From positions 90,245,501 through 90,309,500 of the forward strand of contig CM073886.1 in NCBI GenBank assembly GCA_037176705.1: 64,000 bases of DNA, in the 5' to 3' direction. The position numbers and the translations under genes were made by a program. Numbering within the stretch: position 1 is the stretch's first letter; each line of letters begins with the position of its first letter. The stretch is from Molossus alvarezi (Eukaryota > Chordata > Mammalia > Chiroptera > Molossidae). Below, piece by piece: positions 47,201 to 50,815 of the stretch. The notes below the pieces were generated by a model. That model made no database searches. It was not told the DNA's origin and worked only from the letters and a program-made list of their open reading frames with translations.

Positions 47201-47741
47201 AAACTAGAAAAAAAAACTAATTTCTATGTTTTGTCTATTTAAATATACTGGCTGCAAAAATTACACAGTCTTATTTATCTTAGTGACTATAACAAAACTA
47301 GAATTAAATGCAAAATTTGAAGTTATTTACACATCTATTCATGCAGTTAACATGAAGAGATAAGGTTAAAGATTCTATTTTTTTTAAAAAACTGAATTGT
47401 GCTGCATATCCCAAGATAAAATTAAACCAAAAAAAAAAAAAAAAAGAGGAAACAATGCACACAAATATATCAGCAGCATTATGATAACAGTGGGAAATAT
47501 CATATTTGTAGGTATAAATATAATCAAAGGCAGTACCTAAAAGGTAACATACCTTTGGAAGCTCTTCAATCTGATTAGCATCTAAATAGAGCTCCTCCAA
47601 AGTTTTTTCAAAAGTAAAAATCTCCTTGGGAACCTGTTCCAAACTGCAGTGAGAATAATCAAGAGTAGTGACAGTCTCCTCTTCCCCTCTTAGGCATCGA
47701 CAGGGTACCAACCGCACAAACAAACTTCGTTTTGTAGTCAT
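10903..47741 (-). CDS. ERBIN: ERBIN (ERBB2-interacting LAP-family scaffold), N-terminal 435 codons, 13 exons
   Basis: The spliced product joins 47741-47553, 44298-44181, 35792-35714, 33808-33719, 31897-31841, 29845-29782, 27897-27823, 27171-27027, 25319-25247, 24707-24578, 24282-24167, 20971-20902 and 11002-10903. Every junction has GT/AG splice sites and phases that fit, giving 1306 nt (435 codons plus one base). The product begins [16 protein letters not shown] and continues through a ladder of about sixteen leucine-rich repeats (pattern LxxLxLxxN-LxxLP), as in ERBIN, Densin and Scribble. ERBIN is a basolateral and junctional scaffold that binds ERBB2 through a C-terminal PDZ domain; its LRR part serves membrane localisation and signalling contacts. 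The PDZ end is outside the window. No frameshift or stop was seen, so the gene looks functional. LRRC7 and SCRIB are the nearest alternatives, but the wording matches ERBIN. Confidence 0.96.
11003..12345. other. ERBIN intron with faint L2-like text
   Basis: 11500-12170 has words like ATGTCTTCTTCACTGAAAAC and TTTCCTTGATCTCCTCAG that suggest an old L2. The rest is unassigned AT-rich DNA. Confidence 0.4.
12363..12554 (+). mobile_element. Ves SINE (type B), first of an adjoining pair
   Basis: Its upstream TSD AAAGGACAACCAGCAGG (12346-12362) pairs with AAAGGACAACCAACAGG at 12854-12870. The downstream copy lies beyond the next SINE, so that SINE landed in this one's tail. Confidence 0.92.
12570..12850 (+). 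mobile_element. Ves SINE (type A), second of an adjoining pair
   Basis: The target AAAAAAGGACA is present on both sides (12556-12567 and 12851-12861). The pyrimidine segment TCTCTCACATCGAC is duplicated in tandem at about 12714-12750, lengthening the element. Confidence 0.92.
12871..13429. other. ERBIN intron, nothing recognised
   Basis: A mixed-composition stretch, including several short open frames without coding character. Confidence 0.45.
13432..13696. repeat. short non-autonomous Tc1/pogo-like DNA transposon
   Basis: Ends CAGTTTTCCCTTGTTTATCA and, inverted, CAGTTGTCCCTTTCCACTTC, bordered by TA on both sides (13430-13431 and 13697-13698). At 265 bases it is a MITE. Its CpG-bearing interior (ACCGCGATAG, CACGAAAG) stands out in an AT-rich intron. 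I could not assign a named family. Confidence 0.65.
13725..13830 (+). repeat. old interspersed repeat (GGGGTGAC...CACCCCAAGT)
   Basis: The text from ATTGGGGTGAC to ACCACCCCAAGTC recurs at 42055-42145 and 50005-50110. It is a common mammalian repeat segment, probably LINE-derived; the exact family is uncertain. Confidence 0.6.
14380..14887 (+). repeat. ancient L2 LINE, left part
   Basis: Text such as GATAAATCCATCTTCCATAA, CAGCCCAAAAAGAC and GATCACAGCTTTTGCCTGCT resembles the 3' part of L2. The match resumes at 17990-18330 after the half-L1 and a SINE, so those later insertions split one old element. Confidence 0.55.
14903..15065 (+). mobile_element. HAL1-like 5'/3' chimera (about 160 bases)
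   Basis: The first ~102 bases (ACTTCCGGTCAAGATGG to AAAACCGCC) match the start of the full-length HAL1 at 15428-15531. The next ~60 bases end CTTTCAACAATAAAGATAT and match the HAL1 3' end near 17550. Everything between, including ORF1, is missing. No GT/AG rule is met at the joint, so deletion or template jumping is likelier than splicing. Confidence 0.75.
15066..15427 (+). repeat. L1-derived filler between the two HAL1 parts
   Basis: 15100-15150 (CCATGTTGTACCCCTGAAAC) is like an old L1 3' end. 15180-15370 (GCTTAAAGAAAATATTATAG, then ACTAGAAAAAAATGAGCAAA) is like the L1 ORF2 linker region. It sits inside the outer TSD and so travelled with, or was nested in, the composite. Confidence 0.55.
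16279..17220 (+). CDS. HAL1 ORF1 protein (L1 ORF1p-like RNA-binding protein), 313 codons, open
   Basis: The predicted protein has an N-terminal region rich in Glu, Lys and Leu with heptad spacing (about residues 15-115, coiled-coil for trimer formation). An RRM-like domain follows (about 120-215, including [12 protein letters not shown]), then the C-terminal domain ([20 protein letters not shown], then ARREWQEIF and [13 protein letters not shown]). This is the L1 ORF1p order and length. ORF1p coats its RNA and acts as a chaperone in the cytoplasmic ribonucleoprotein. The frame has no stop. The 3'UTR starts directly after the TGA, without any ORF2. It is a transposon gene in an ERBIN intron, opposite in strand to ERBIN; expression is unknown. 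Confidence 0.85.
   Translation: MRRQRNRSRMKEQNKTPRKELSEMEISNLTDAEFKILLIRMLNELSENLSELSEGLKSIKKDQSEITDAQLELKEALTERKNNLHSFNNRVRKSKEQTIDLEYKEAKNAQSKQQKEKRIQKNEDSVRSLWDNFKRANIRILGVPEGEEREQEIENPFETIMAENFPNLLKETDIQVQEAQRVPNKMNPKRHTPRHIIIKMQKVQDKERILKASRERQLVTYKGVPIRLSADFSKETLQARREWQEIFRVMKSKNLQPRLLYPAKLSFRIDGHIKSFPDKKKLKEFTATEPLLYEMMKGLFEEKDKIYEQTKWQ
17756..17955 (-). mobile_element. Ves SINE (type B)
   Basis: Inverted copy ending GAGCCACACTGGCTGGGC. The TSD is imperfect: CGACTTATCATTTTT (17741) and CTACTTACCATTCTT (17956). Confidence 0.92.
17990..18330 (+). repeat. ancient L2 LINE, right part
   Basis: Reads like L2 3' text (ATCCTCTATGACCAAGTCAC, CCTTCTAACCTGAACACCCT, then a CTCCTCTGGGAAACCAGCC block). 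It continues the element interrupted at 14887. Confidence 0.55.
18592..20010 (+). mobile_element. L1 3' fragment carrying a 3' transduction
   Basis: TSD ACTTTTTGAGTATTA (18577-18591) and ACTTTTAGAGTATTA (20011-20025). The L1 3'UTR and its A-rich tail end at about 19890. Roughly 85 bases of unique DNA follow (starting CACAAGGTCATGAG), with AATAAA at 19952 and a second A-rich tail to 20010. Both tails are inside the TSD, so the read-through RNA was copied. Confidence 0.9.
18628..19617 (+). pseudogene. L1 ORF2 C-terminal part, 329 codons open
   Basis: An open frame covering the C-terminal segment of ORF2p, with the cysteine cluster CX3CX7HX4C ([18 protein letters not shown]) at about residues 187-204. 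The endonuclease and reverse-transcriptase core are absent through 5' truncation, so the first Met is only an internal codon and no working protein is expected. Confidence 0.9.
20026..20901. other. ERBIN intron with an L2 3' end
   Basis: 20380-20510 (GTCTCCCATAAGAATGTAAA, then TACTGTAAGCTTTCAATAAA) looks like an L2 3' end. The remainder is unassigned. Confidence 0.45.
20902..20971 (-). CDS. ERBIN: ERBIN coding exon (residues 379-402)
   Basis: It is flanked by TCCAACAG and GTGGGCAT. It encodes [18 protein letters not shown] then WLSDNQ, the last canonical LRR. It ends in phase 0 before a 9.9-kb intron that holds the composite half-L1 and an L1. Confidence 0.96.
20972..21650. other. ERBIN intron, nothing recognised
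   Basis: AT-rich, upstream of the exon acceptor at 20972; no repeat identified. Confidence 0.5.
21664..22460 (+). mobile_element. HAL1 copy, 5'-truncated
   Basis: TSD AAAATAAAATGGA at 21651-21663 and 22461-22473. It keeps the last ~130 codons of ORF1 (open to TGA at 22054) and runs straight into the same 3'UTR as the copy at 14903, again with no ORF2. The tail is A-rich with CATGC inserted. Confidence 0.9.
22674..23181. repeat. Tigger/MER-type DNA transposon remnant
   Basis: Left end CAGTAGTTCCCCCTTATCC and inverted right end CAGAAGTCTCCCCTTTTTC, each next to TA (22672-22673, 23182-23183). Interior text (GTGAGATGGTGAGAGTTGAT, GGCAGATATACCGCAC) fits mammalian pogo-like elements. About 508 bases, no coding capacity. 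Confidence 0.65.
23360..23618 (+). mobile_element. Ves SINE (type A), first of two at one target
   Basis: Preceded by AAAAACTGCTTTG (23347-23359). The same words follow at 23619. Confidence 0.94.
23635..23874 (+). mobile_element. Ves SINE (type B), second of two at one target
   Basis: Bordered by AAAAACTGCTTTGTTC at 23619-23634 and 23875-23890. Its start carries a small repeat (GCCCTGCCGCCCTGCCGG). Confidence 0.94.
24167..24282 (-). CDS. ERBIN: ERBIN coding exon (residues 341-378)
   Basis: It is flanked by TTTTCAG and GTTTGTAA. It encodes [20 protein letters not shown] then [18 protein letters not shown], with two LRR cores, and ends with two bases of an Arg codon. It lies only 295 bases from the previous exon. 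Confidence 0.96.
24578..24707 (-). CDS. ERBIN: ERBIN coding exon (residues 297-340)
   Basis: It is flanked by AATTAAAG (a weak pyrimidine tract) and GTATTGTA. It encodes [18 protein letters not shown] and on to [14 protein letters not shown], nearly two LRRs. The exon is 130 bases and ends in phase 0. Confidence 0.95.
24815..25050 (+). mobile_element. Ves SINE (type B)
   Basis: A diverged head (GTGTGACACAGTGCTTGAG). The tail is mixed: poly-A, then a run of nine C. A weak TSD is possible (AAAACTCTAG and AAAATTCTAT). The insertion lies within the short intron between the exons at 24578 and 25247. Confidence 0.88.
25247..25319 (-). CDS. ERBIN: ERBIN coding exon (residues 273-296)
   Basis: It is flanked by CTTAACAG and GTAAGATT. 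It encodes [18 protein letters not shown] then LPDSVG, one LRR, and ends with two bases of a Gly codon. Confidence 0.95.
25435..25593 (+). mobile_element. short head-only Ves SINE with extra 3' sequence
   Basis: The SINE text stops at GGGGCATGTACC and goes into (AAAT)n. It is then followed by about 40 unique bases (from CCAAGTCATCTG) and a second A-rich run. The 18-base TSD AAAGAATTTCCTTAATCA is at 25417-25434 and 25834-25851, so the extra bases are inside the insertion. Confidence 0.8.
25594..25822 (+). mobile_element. Ves SINE (type A) inserted in the tail of the previous SINE
   Basis: The target AAAAAAAAGAAAAAG is present at 25578 and 25823. The TSD of the outer SINE lies beyond it. Confidence 0.93.
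25852..26491. other. ERBIN intron, mostly unique
   Basis: 25960-26070 may be an L2 tail (AAAGTGTCATAAGAATAAAG, GTTTACTTTGCTCACC). Otherwise AT-rich and unassigned. Confidence 0.4.
26508..26756 (+). mobile_element. Ves SINE (type A)
   Basis: Near-consensus copy with intact A and B box words (TGGCTCAGCGG, GGTTCGGTTCCCG) and an 18-base A run. Perfect 16-base TSD AAGAATTAAAGTTGAG at 26492 and 26757; a young insertion. Confidence 0.96.
27027..27171 (-). CDS. ERBIN: ERBIN coding exon (residues 225-272)
   Basis: It is flanked by ACTTATAG and GTTTGTAT. It encodes two LRRs: [20 protein letters not shown] and then [20 protein letters not shown]. It ends with one base of a Gly codon. Confidence 0.96.
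27823..27897 (-). CDS. ERBIN: ERBIN coding exon (residues 200-224)
   Basis: It is flanked by TAAACAG and GTATGTAT. It encodes [18 protein letters not shown] then RLTFIPG. The Gly in WMDGN is Ala in the human protein as I remember it. The exon is 75 bases, phase 0 on both sides. Confidence 0.95.
28394..28486 (-). mobile_element. Ves SINE (type A) fragment
   Basis: Only the 3' part is left: TAATCCTCACCCGAGGATAT followed by a purine-rich stretch of AGAG and GGAAGG. Confidence 0.7.
28918..29169 (-). mobile_element. Ves SINE (type A)
   Basis: Inverted full copy from a T run to GAGCCAAAATGGCCAAGGCC. Confidence 0.92.
29782..29845 (-). CDS. ERBIN: ERBIN coding exon (residues 178-199)
   Basis: It is flanked by GTGCACAG and GTAAGTTC. 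It encodes [18 protein letters not shown] then TEV, completing one LRR, and ends in phase 0. Confidence 0.95.
30001..30262. repeat. old mammalian DNA-transposon-type repeat
   Basis: Words such as GAGGATACGTTCTGAGAAAT, TAGGTGATTCTG and AACAGCATGTTACTGTCTG belong to a widespread mammalian repeat; I recognise the text but not the family name with certainty. Confidence 0.55.
30690..30895 (+). repeat. MER5/Charlie-like hAT remnant
   Basis: Left words GCCAGATAGTAAATATTTTAG and right words TTTATTTACAAAAGTAGGCA, CTATAGTTTGCCAATGCCT are the classic MER5A-type body and end. Confidence 0.7.
31309..31552 (-). mobile_element. Ves SINE (type A)
   Basis: Inverted full copy from a T run and TAATCCTCACCCGAGGATAT to GAGCCAAACCAGCCAGGG. 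No clean TSD was found. Confidence 0.92.
31720..31816 (+). mobile_element. short head-only Ves SINE beside an ERBIN splice donor
   Basis: About 84 bases of tRNA-like head ending GGGGCACGTACC, then an A run. TSD AGAAAGCATAGCACCTT (31703-31719) and AGAAAGCATACCACCTT (31817-31833). The donor of the exon at 31841 starts at 31840. Confidence 0.9.
31841..31897 (-). CDS. ERBIN: ERBIN coding exon (residues 159-177)
   Basis: This 57-base exon is flanked by TTTTGCAG and GTAAGTAAAG. It encodes [20 protein letters not shown] short SINE lies in the following intron with its downstream TSD only about seven bases from the exon edge, so the donor hexamer is nearly touched by mobile DNA. Confidence 0.95.
31975..32415 (+). 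repeat. old L1 3' end
   Basis: Starts GACAAATATCATATGATCTC, then a 3'UTR ending ATAATGTCCATTATATTTCA and AATAAAG. Far more diverged than the L1 tails at 18592 and 44559. Confidence 0.75.
32568..32789 (-). mobile_element. Ves SINE (type B)
   Basis: Inverted full copy from a T run to GAGCCACACCAGCTGGGA. The probable TSD is imperfect: GTACTACTTTTT and GGACCACTTTTT. Confidence 0.92.
32806..33150 (+). mobile_element. L1 3' fragment (3'UTR)
   Basis: Begins in the last ORF2 codons (GGAGAGTATTATGCTAAGCG) and runs through a G-rich tract (33040-33080) to CTGTAACAAAAACAAATTAA. It resembles the copy at 9342 more than the one at 18592. Confidence 0.9.
33719..33808 (-). CDS. ERBIN: ERBIN coding exon (residues 129-158)
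   Basis: It is flanked by TTATACAG and GTAAATTA. It encodes [18 protein letters not shown] followed by [11 protein letters not shown], a typical LRR with LxxLxLND. It ends after two bases of an Arg codon. Confidence 0.96.
34150..34372 (-). repeat. old hAT-type non-autonomous element
   Basis: The words TTAGCAGCAACCCTGGCCTC, ACCAAAAATGTCTCCTGA and ATTTGAGAACTACCAG belong to a common mammalian MER element with ends of the GGTTCTCAA type. Confidence 0.6.
35010..35093 (+). mobile_element. Ves SINE 3' fragment
   Basis: Only the pyrimidine stretch and tail remain (CCTCCCTTCCACTCTATCT, TATCCTCAGGTGAGGATTAA). Confidence 0.65.
35352..35605 (+). mobile_element. Ves SINE (type A)
   Basis: Full copy from GCCCTGGCCGGTTTTGCTC to an A-rich tail; the TSD is short and unclear. 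Confidence 0.92.
35714..35792 (-). CDS. ERBIN: ERBIN coding exon (residues 103-128)
   Basis: It has acceptor TTTTTTTTAG and donor GTAAGTTT. It encodes [20 protein letters not shown] then SVNPIS, one LRR, and ends after two bases of the next Lys codon. The 8.4-kb intron before it holds several SINE insertions and ancient repeats. Confidence 0.96.
36840..37320 (+). repeat. ancient mammal-wide interspersed repeat
   Basis: Words like ACTGGCCAGTAATCTTCAAA, AACTGTCAAGGTCA and GAACCTACAATTATTTCAAT match a repeat widely seen in mammals, whose class I cannot name. A CA microsatellite is at 37123-37138. Confidence 0.4.
37623..37837 (+). mobile_element. Ves SINE (type B)
   Basis: TSD AAATAATCAGAGGTG at 37608-37622 and 37838-37852. 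Confidence 0.95.
37996..38275 (+). mobile_element. Ves SINE (type A) with tail microsatellite
   Basis: The tail has grown into (AAAT)n followed by (ACTG)n at 38233-38277. Confidence 0.92.
38536..38741 (-). mobile_element. Ves SINE (type B)
   Basis: The TSD is imperfect: CTGTCATATACTCTTTTT (38518) and CTGTCAGACACTCTTTTT (38742). Confidence 0.93.
38742..40458. other. ERBIN intron with old repeats
   Basis: Besides the hAT-like element at 39815, text at 40100-40260 may be L2-derived. 38340-38395 just before it (GCATCCCTGTGTTCATTGCA) is a scrap of L1 ORF2. Confidence 0.4.
39815..40070. repeat. old hAT-like element with short inverted ends
   Basis: Left TTTTCAACCTTTTTTTATC and right GGGGCACACCAATTGAAAA are inverted. 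Interior words TTATGGCACACATAAACTAA are from a well-known mammalian repeat. Family not named. Confidence 0.5.
40475..40738 (+). mobile_element. mosaic Ves SINE (type B with inserted type A head)
   Basis: The type B head is interrupted after GTCGTCCCATGGACTG by a type A piece (GGCTCAGCAGTTAGAGCATC). GTCGTCCCATGGACTG then returns before the type B body goes on. TSD AAGAAATAATGACAAG at 40459-40474 and 40739-40754. Confidence 0.9.
40755..41000 (+). mobile_element. Ves SINE (type A) at the same target
   Basis: Placed directly after the second copy of AAGAAATAATGACAAG. A partial third copy (ATAATGACAA) follows at 41003. Confidence 0.92.
42055..42145 (+). repeat. old interspersed repeat, as at 13725
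   Basis: ATTGTGGTGACATTGGATAT to TTCACCACCCCAAGTG; the most diverged of the three copies. Confidence 0.55.
42330..42735 (+). repeat. old L1 3' end
   Basis: Runs from ACAACATGGATAGACCTAG through ATGTGAGGAATCTAAAAGAC to CTTGAAACTAATATAAT and TTAATTAAAAAC, the usual order of an old mammalian L1 tail. Confidence 0.75.
44181..44298 (-). CDS. ERBIN: ERBIN coding exon (residues 64-102)
   Basis: It is preceded by TTTTAATAG and followed by GTAAGATTA. It encodes [20 protein letters not shown] and on to LRELDVSKN, completing one LRR and starting the next. It is 118 bases long and ends after the first base of a Gly codon, which the exon at 35714 completes. Confidence 0.97.
44559..44990 (+). mobile_element. 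young L1 3' fragment
   Basis: Perfect 16-base TSD AAGATTGTATTCTCTG at 44543-44558 and 44991-45006. By eye it differs from 19440-19880 at only a handful of positions, plus a G-run expansion near 44905. It lies about 245 bases from the ERBIN exon at 44181. Confidence 0.96.
46179..46433 (+). mobile_element. Ves SINE (type A), young
   Basis: Perfect 17-base TSD AAAATACAGGATGCCTG at 46162 and 46434. Consensus box words and a long A run. Confidence 0.96.
46738..46915 (+). mobile_element. Ves SINE (type B, shortened)
   Basis: The head GTGTCACTCAGTGGATTGAAC goes from CCTATGGAC directly to ATGCCTGGGTTGTGGG, so about 35 bases with the B box are missing. The tail is AAATACTCAATAAAAAC. Confidence 0.8.
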
Positions 47742-47750
47742 TTTTAGACA
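47553..47750 (-). CDS. ERBIN: ERBIN first coding exon (residues 1-63)
   Basis: The acceptor TTGCAG ends at 47751, followed by nine leader bases and the ATG at 47741. The exon ends ...GAAGAGCTTCCAAAG before GTATGTTA. Cys14 and Cys16 (VPCRC) are the conserved LAP-protein cysteines reported as palmitoylated in ERBIN and Densin, which anchor the protein to membrane. The first LRR follows ([16 protein letters not shown], then [16 protein letters not shown]). The exon ends in phase 0. An in-frame ATG five codons upstream lies in the intron and is not used. Confidence 0.97.
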
Positions 47751-48022
47751 CTGCAATATTCAAATAACAATAAATTTAGTTAAAACATACATAACAATTT
47801 TGAAAACAGATTATTCATGTATCATAATTTATATATCACAGACAAATATCTCCTCCCCTACACCCAAAGAAATGCATTTTGCTGTACTATCAAATTTATA
47901 TATACTAAATCTCAAATTAAACTCAAGCACTTCTGTCCCTGGCTGGGTAGCTCTGTTGGTTAGAACATCATCCCAAAACTCCAAGGCTGTCAGTTCAATT
48001 GCCATACAAGAAGCAACCAATG

Positions 48023-48443
48023 TCCTGACAAGTTTTGTTTAGCAGTTAGAGCATCAGTCCATGGACCGAACAGTCATGGGTTCAATTCCCAGTCAAGGAT
48101 AAATAGCTCAGTTGCAGGTTTGATTCCCGGCCTCAGTCAGAGTCATGCGGGAGGTACTCGAACATCTCACATCTATGTTTCTCTCTCTCTCTCCCTTCCT
48201 CTCTATCTAAAAATCAATGGAAAAATATCCTTGGTGGTGGGGGAGAGATACACCACAGAACTTATATGCATGTATGCATGAACAATGGACACGGACAACA
48301 AAGCTGGGGACAGGGCGGGGGAGGGAAAGGAGAAAATCAGTGGGGGGAAAAGGAGAAACATCTGTAACAAAAATAAAATAATTAATTTAAAAAATAAAAT
48401 AAAAAAGAAAAATATTCTTGGATGAGGATTAAATAAATAAACA
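48023..48443 (+). mobile_element. Ves SINE (type A), middle of the nest
   Basis: Head from TGTCCTGACAAGTTTTG. It is split at 48234/48422 by an L1 tail; its own tail is GATGAGGATTAAATAAAT. Confidence 0.88.
48235..48406 (+). mobile_element. L1 3'UTR fragment, innermost of the nest
   Basis: TSD GAAAAATATCCTTGG (48220) and GAAAAATATTCTTGG (48407). Only about 170 bases of 3'UTR with the G-rich tract and an A-rich tail. Confidence 0.93.
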
Positions 48444-48774
48444 AAGCAACCAATGAATACATAAATAAGTGGAACAACAAGTCGATGTCTTTCTCTTTAC
48501 TTACCCCCTTCCTCTCTCTCCAAGAAAAAAAACCAAAAACCCAGAAAACTCAGTTTTAACAGTTTCTTTGGGTCTTCATTTAGTGACATGAAAGGCTCAC
48601 ATGTCACTAAAACTTATATTACATCAATTAGTATGCTTTTCTCCTACTAATCTATCTTCTTTGGTTTAATTTTCAGACCTAGCCAGGGACCCAAAGAGGG
48701 TTGAGGAAATTTTTTCTTCCCCTACACTATGATGTCAAACATCAAATGTTTCTATCTAAAATTTCTGTCTCATG

Positions 48775-49010
48775 TGGAGGTAATATACTGAATGGTGACT
48801 ACAGTTAATAATACTAGATTGAATATTTAAAAGTTGCTAATAGAATAGATCTTAAAAGTTCTCATTGCAGGAGAAAGAATTTATAACTGTGTGTGGAGAT
48901 GGATGTTAACTTTATTGGGGTGACCATTTTGCAATATACCCAAATATAAAATCATTATGTTGTACACCTGAAACTAATATAATGTCAATTATACCTGAAT
49001 AAAAACAATA
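48775..49010 (+). repeat. old L1 3' end
   Basis: Runs from GGTAATATACTGAATGGTGA to TGTACACCTGAAACTAATAT and ACCTGAATAAAAAC. Confidence 0.75.
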
Positions 49011-49249
49011 ATAAAAACCTTGTCAACAAATAAATATCCAGAGGAGTTTACTGAATGCTCATTAACAATCTATTTCTATGAAGTTACTGATAAGAATAAG
49101 CAGTTTTATTGATTTAATAAAAATTTAGCTGCGAAAGGGAAATTTAGCTTGTACTTGTGTGTCCATGAGATAAAAAAGATTCCAAAATATAAAGACAATG
49201 ATAATGAATTAAGGGTACACCTAAAAACAACAGGAAGGAGTTCTCATCT

Positions 49250-49450
49250 GCTCTGTCCCATATGGTAACCACTAGACCGTGTGACATTGTAACCTTAAAA
49301 TTCAAGTTAAACCAAATAAAATTTAAAGTCTAATTTCTTGGTTGCACTAACCACATTTTAAATGCTCAATAGGCACATGTGGCTATGGCTACAATACTGA
49401 GTAAGAGCAGATACAGAACATTTTTATCACTGAAGTTTTATGGGACAACA
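49250..49450. repeat. probable old mammalian interspersed repeat
   Basis: Words such as ATATGGTAACCACTAG and AGGCACATGTGGCTATGGCT resemble a common MER repeat; family uncertain. Confidence 0.4.
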
Positions 49451-49643
49451 ATGGTGAGATGTCTCAAACTATTATTCTGGTTCATCAAATTATAACTATT
49501 GTGCTTATATTTATATAATATGATAGTATCCAAGAACTTGAAACATATGGCCTAAAAATCCATTTTTCAGAAATCAAATGGATTTGAGAGTATAATTTCT
49601 GAGAATAAAGGACATGAAATGTTATTAAATATAGGTGATTTTA

Positions 49644-49902
49644 TTTTTTTTGTTGTTTTGTTTTATCCTCACCCGAGGACATTTTTCCATTTTCTGTTCA
49701 GACAGAGTGGGAGGGAGAGAGAGAAGAGAGAGAGAGAGAAACATCGACGTGAAAGGGACACATCGAGTGGCCGCCACCCGCACAACCCATCAAGGGCCGG
49801 GGACAAACTGCAACCGAGGTACACGCCCTTAGCGGGAACCGAACCCGGGTCTCTCCGGACCGCAGGCCGACGCTCTAACCGCTGAGCCAAACCGGCCAGG
49901 GC
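49644..49902 (-). mobile_element. Ves SINE (type A), young
   Basis: Perfect 18-base TSD TAAATATAGGTGATTTTA at 49626 and 49903; CpG-rich head still intact. Confidence 0.96.
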
Positions 49903-50004
49903 TAAATATAGGTGATTTTAAAAAGAAACTATTTTAGATGTTATCTGTGTGAGGCACTTAAGATATAAGGCAATTTATAGGACAGAGTAATTGTTTTTTT
50001 TATT

Positions 50005-50110
50005 ACTTTTATTGGGGTGACACTGGTGAGCAATACTATACAGATTTCAGATGCACAACTCTACAACACATCATCTATACATAGTATTGTGTGTTCACCA
50101 CCCCAAGTTA
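50005..50110 (+). repeat. old interspersed repeat, as at 13725
   Basis: TATTGGGGTGACACTGGTGAG to TTCACCACCCCAAGTTAA. Confidence 0.6.
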
Positions 50111-50767
50111 AATATCTGTCCACCACCATTTGTTCCCCCTCAGAAGGTAAAACAATCTCCAAGATTTTTCTGTAGTGCAAATAATAAACAGATCGTGTTG
50201 CAGACAGATGTTCAGAAACTGCACAACTCAGAAAAGACAATGAATTCAGAAAAGAAATTAGATGCTTAGCTCTGTCTAGGAAGCTACAAAAAGAGTTTAC
50301 ATCTCAAATGAAAACTTCCTGTGGACACAGGCAATGAAGAGAGCAGTTTAGACCTCAGTTAATACAGTGGGCCTTGAGCCAATTCAAAAATGGACCCCAA
50401 TTTAGCAGACTGAAAACGGGGAACCTTAATTACTGAGGAGAAGAGGAAAGTACTGTATATAAGAGAAATAAATGAATAACAACACACAAAGAGAACCTCC
50501 CTTACACAATACTATAAGAAAGTAAACCAAAGGGACAAAGCCTTGTCTGATCTGAACAGGAAGTGATCGAAAAGGAGACTACTAATTAGCATTTTAGTGT
50601 TGTGATAAGCAAGAGCCACTTTATATATCAGATTTAATACAAAACTTTCTAATCAAATAGAGAAAGAGGAGCCAGCCAAGAAAAAAGGCATAATAATAAG
50701 CCAAAACACTTTCTCTTTTTCCCCACAAAACATTTTCTAACAACAACAAAAAATTAAAGCCACTTAC

Positions 50768-50815
50768 CACTTGGCTGAATTTATCTCCCTGTTGTTTCTT
50801 AATTGAGCCAACATT
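50768..50815 (-). other. ERBIN: ERBIN 5'UTR exon (non-coding)
   Basis: Reading the minus strand, a long pyrimidine tract ending CCCCCCATAG precedes a 48-base block that ends CCAAGTG before GTAAGTGG, a near-perfect donor. It lies 3.0 kb upstream of the exon with the ERBIN start codon and carries no ERBIN codons, so it is best read as a leader exon. It holds one ATG, at 50814. The exon or exons before it, and the promoter, are not in the window. RNA evidence would settle it; an unused pseudo-exon is the alternative. Confidence 0.6.

Larger units (their letters stand above)
45007..47552. other. ERBIN intron between the exons at 44181 and 47553
   Basis: Besides the SINEs at 46179 and 46738, AT-rich DNA with no recognised feature. 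Confidence 0.45.
47934..48530 (+). mobile_element. older Ves-like SINE (type C), outermost of a three-level nest
   Basis: The head (TGGGTAGCTCTGTTGGTTAG, TGTCAGTTCAATTGCC) ends at 48022. It resumes at 48456 with AATACATAAATAAGTGGAAC and a pyrimidine stretch to 48525. The word AAGCAACCAATG at 48011 and 48444 is the TSD of the SINE inside it. Confidence 0.8.
47744..50814 (-). promoter_or_regulatory. predicted spliced upstream ORF of ERBIN (17 codons)
   Basis: If the 48-base exon is joined to 47750, an ATG at 50814-50812 opens a frame reading MLAQLRNNREINSAKCV. It crosses the splice junction inside a Cys codon and stops at TAA 47746-47744, leaving two bases before the ERBIN ATG at 47741. Such a tight stop-start arrangement usually lowers or conditions initiation at the main start. 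The main ATG has A at -3. That the leader is used is inferred, not seen. Confidence 0.45.

Noticed and set aside
47304..47552. Extension of the ERBIN start exon frame beyond 47553
   Set aside because: The frame runs into the intron after a good donor GTATGTTA; the protein match ends exactly there.
10903..50815. LRRC7 (Densin), SCRIB or SHOC2 as the identity of the gene
   Set aside because: These relatives share the LRR layout, but the wording of every exon fits ERBIN, including [16 protein letters not shown].
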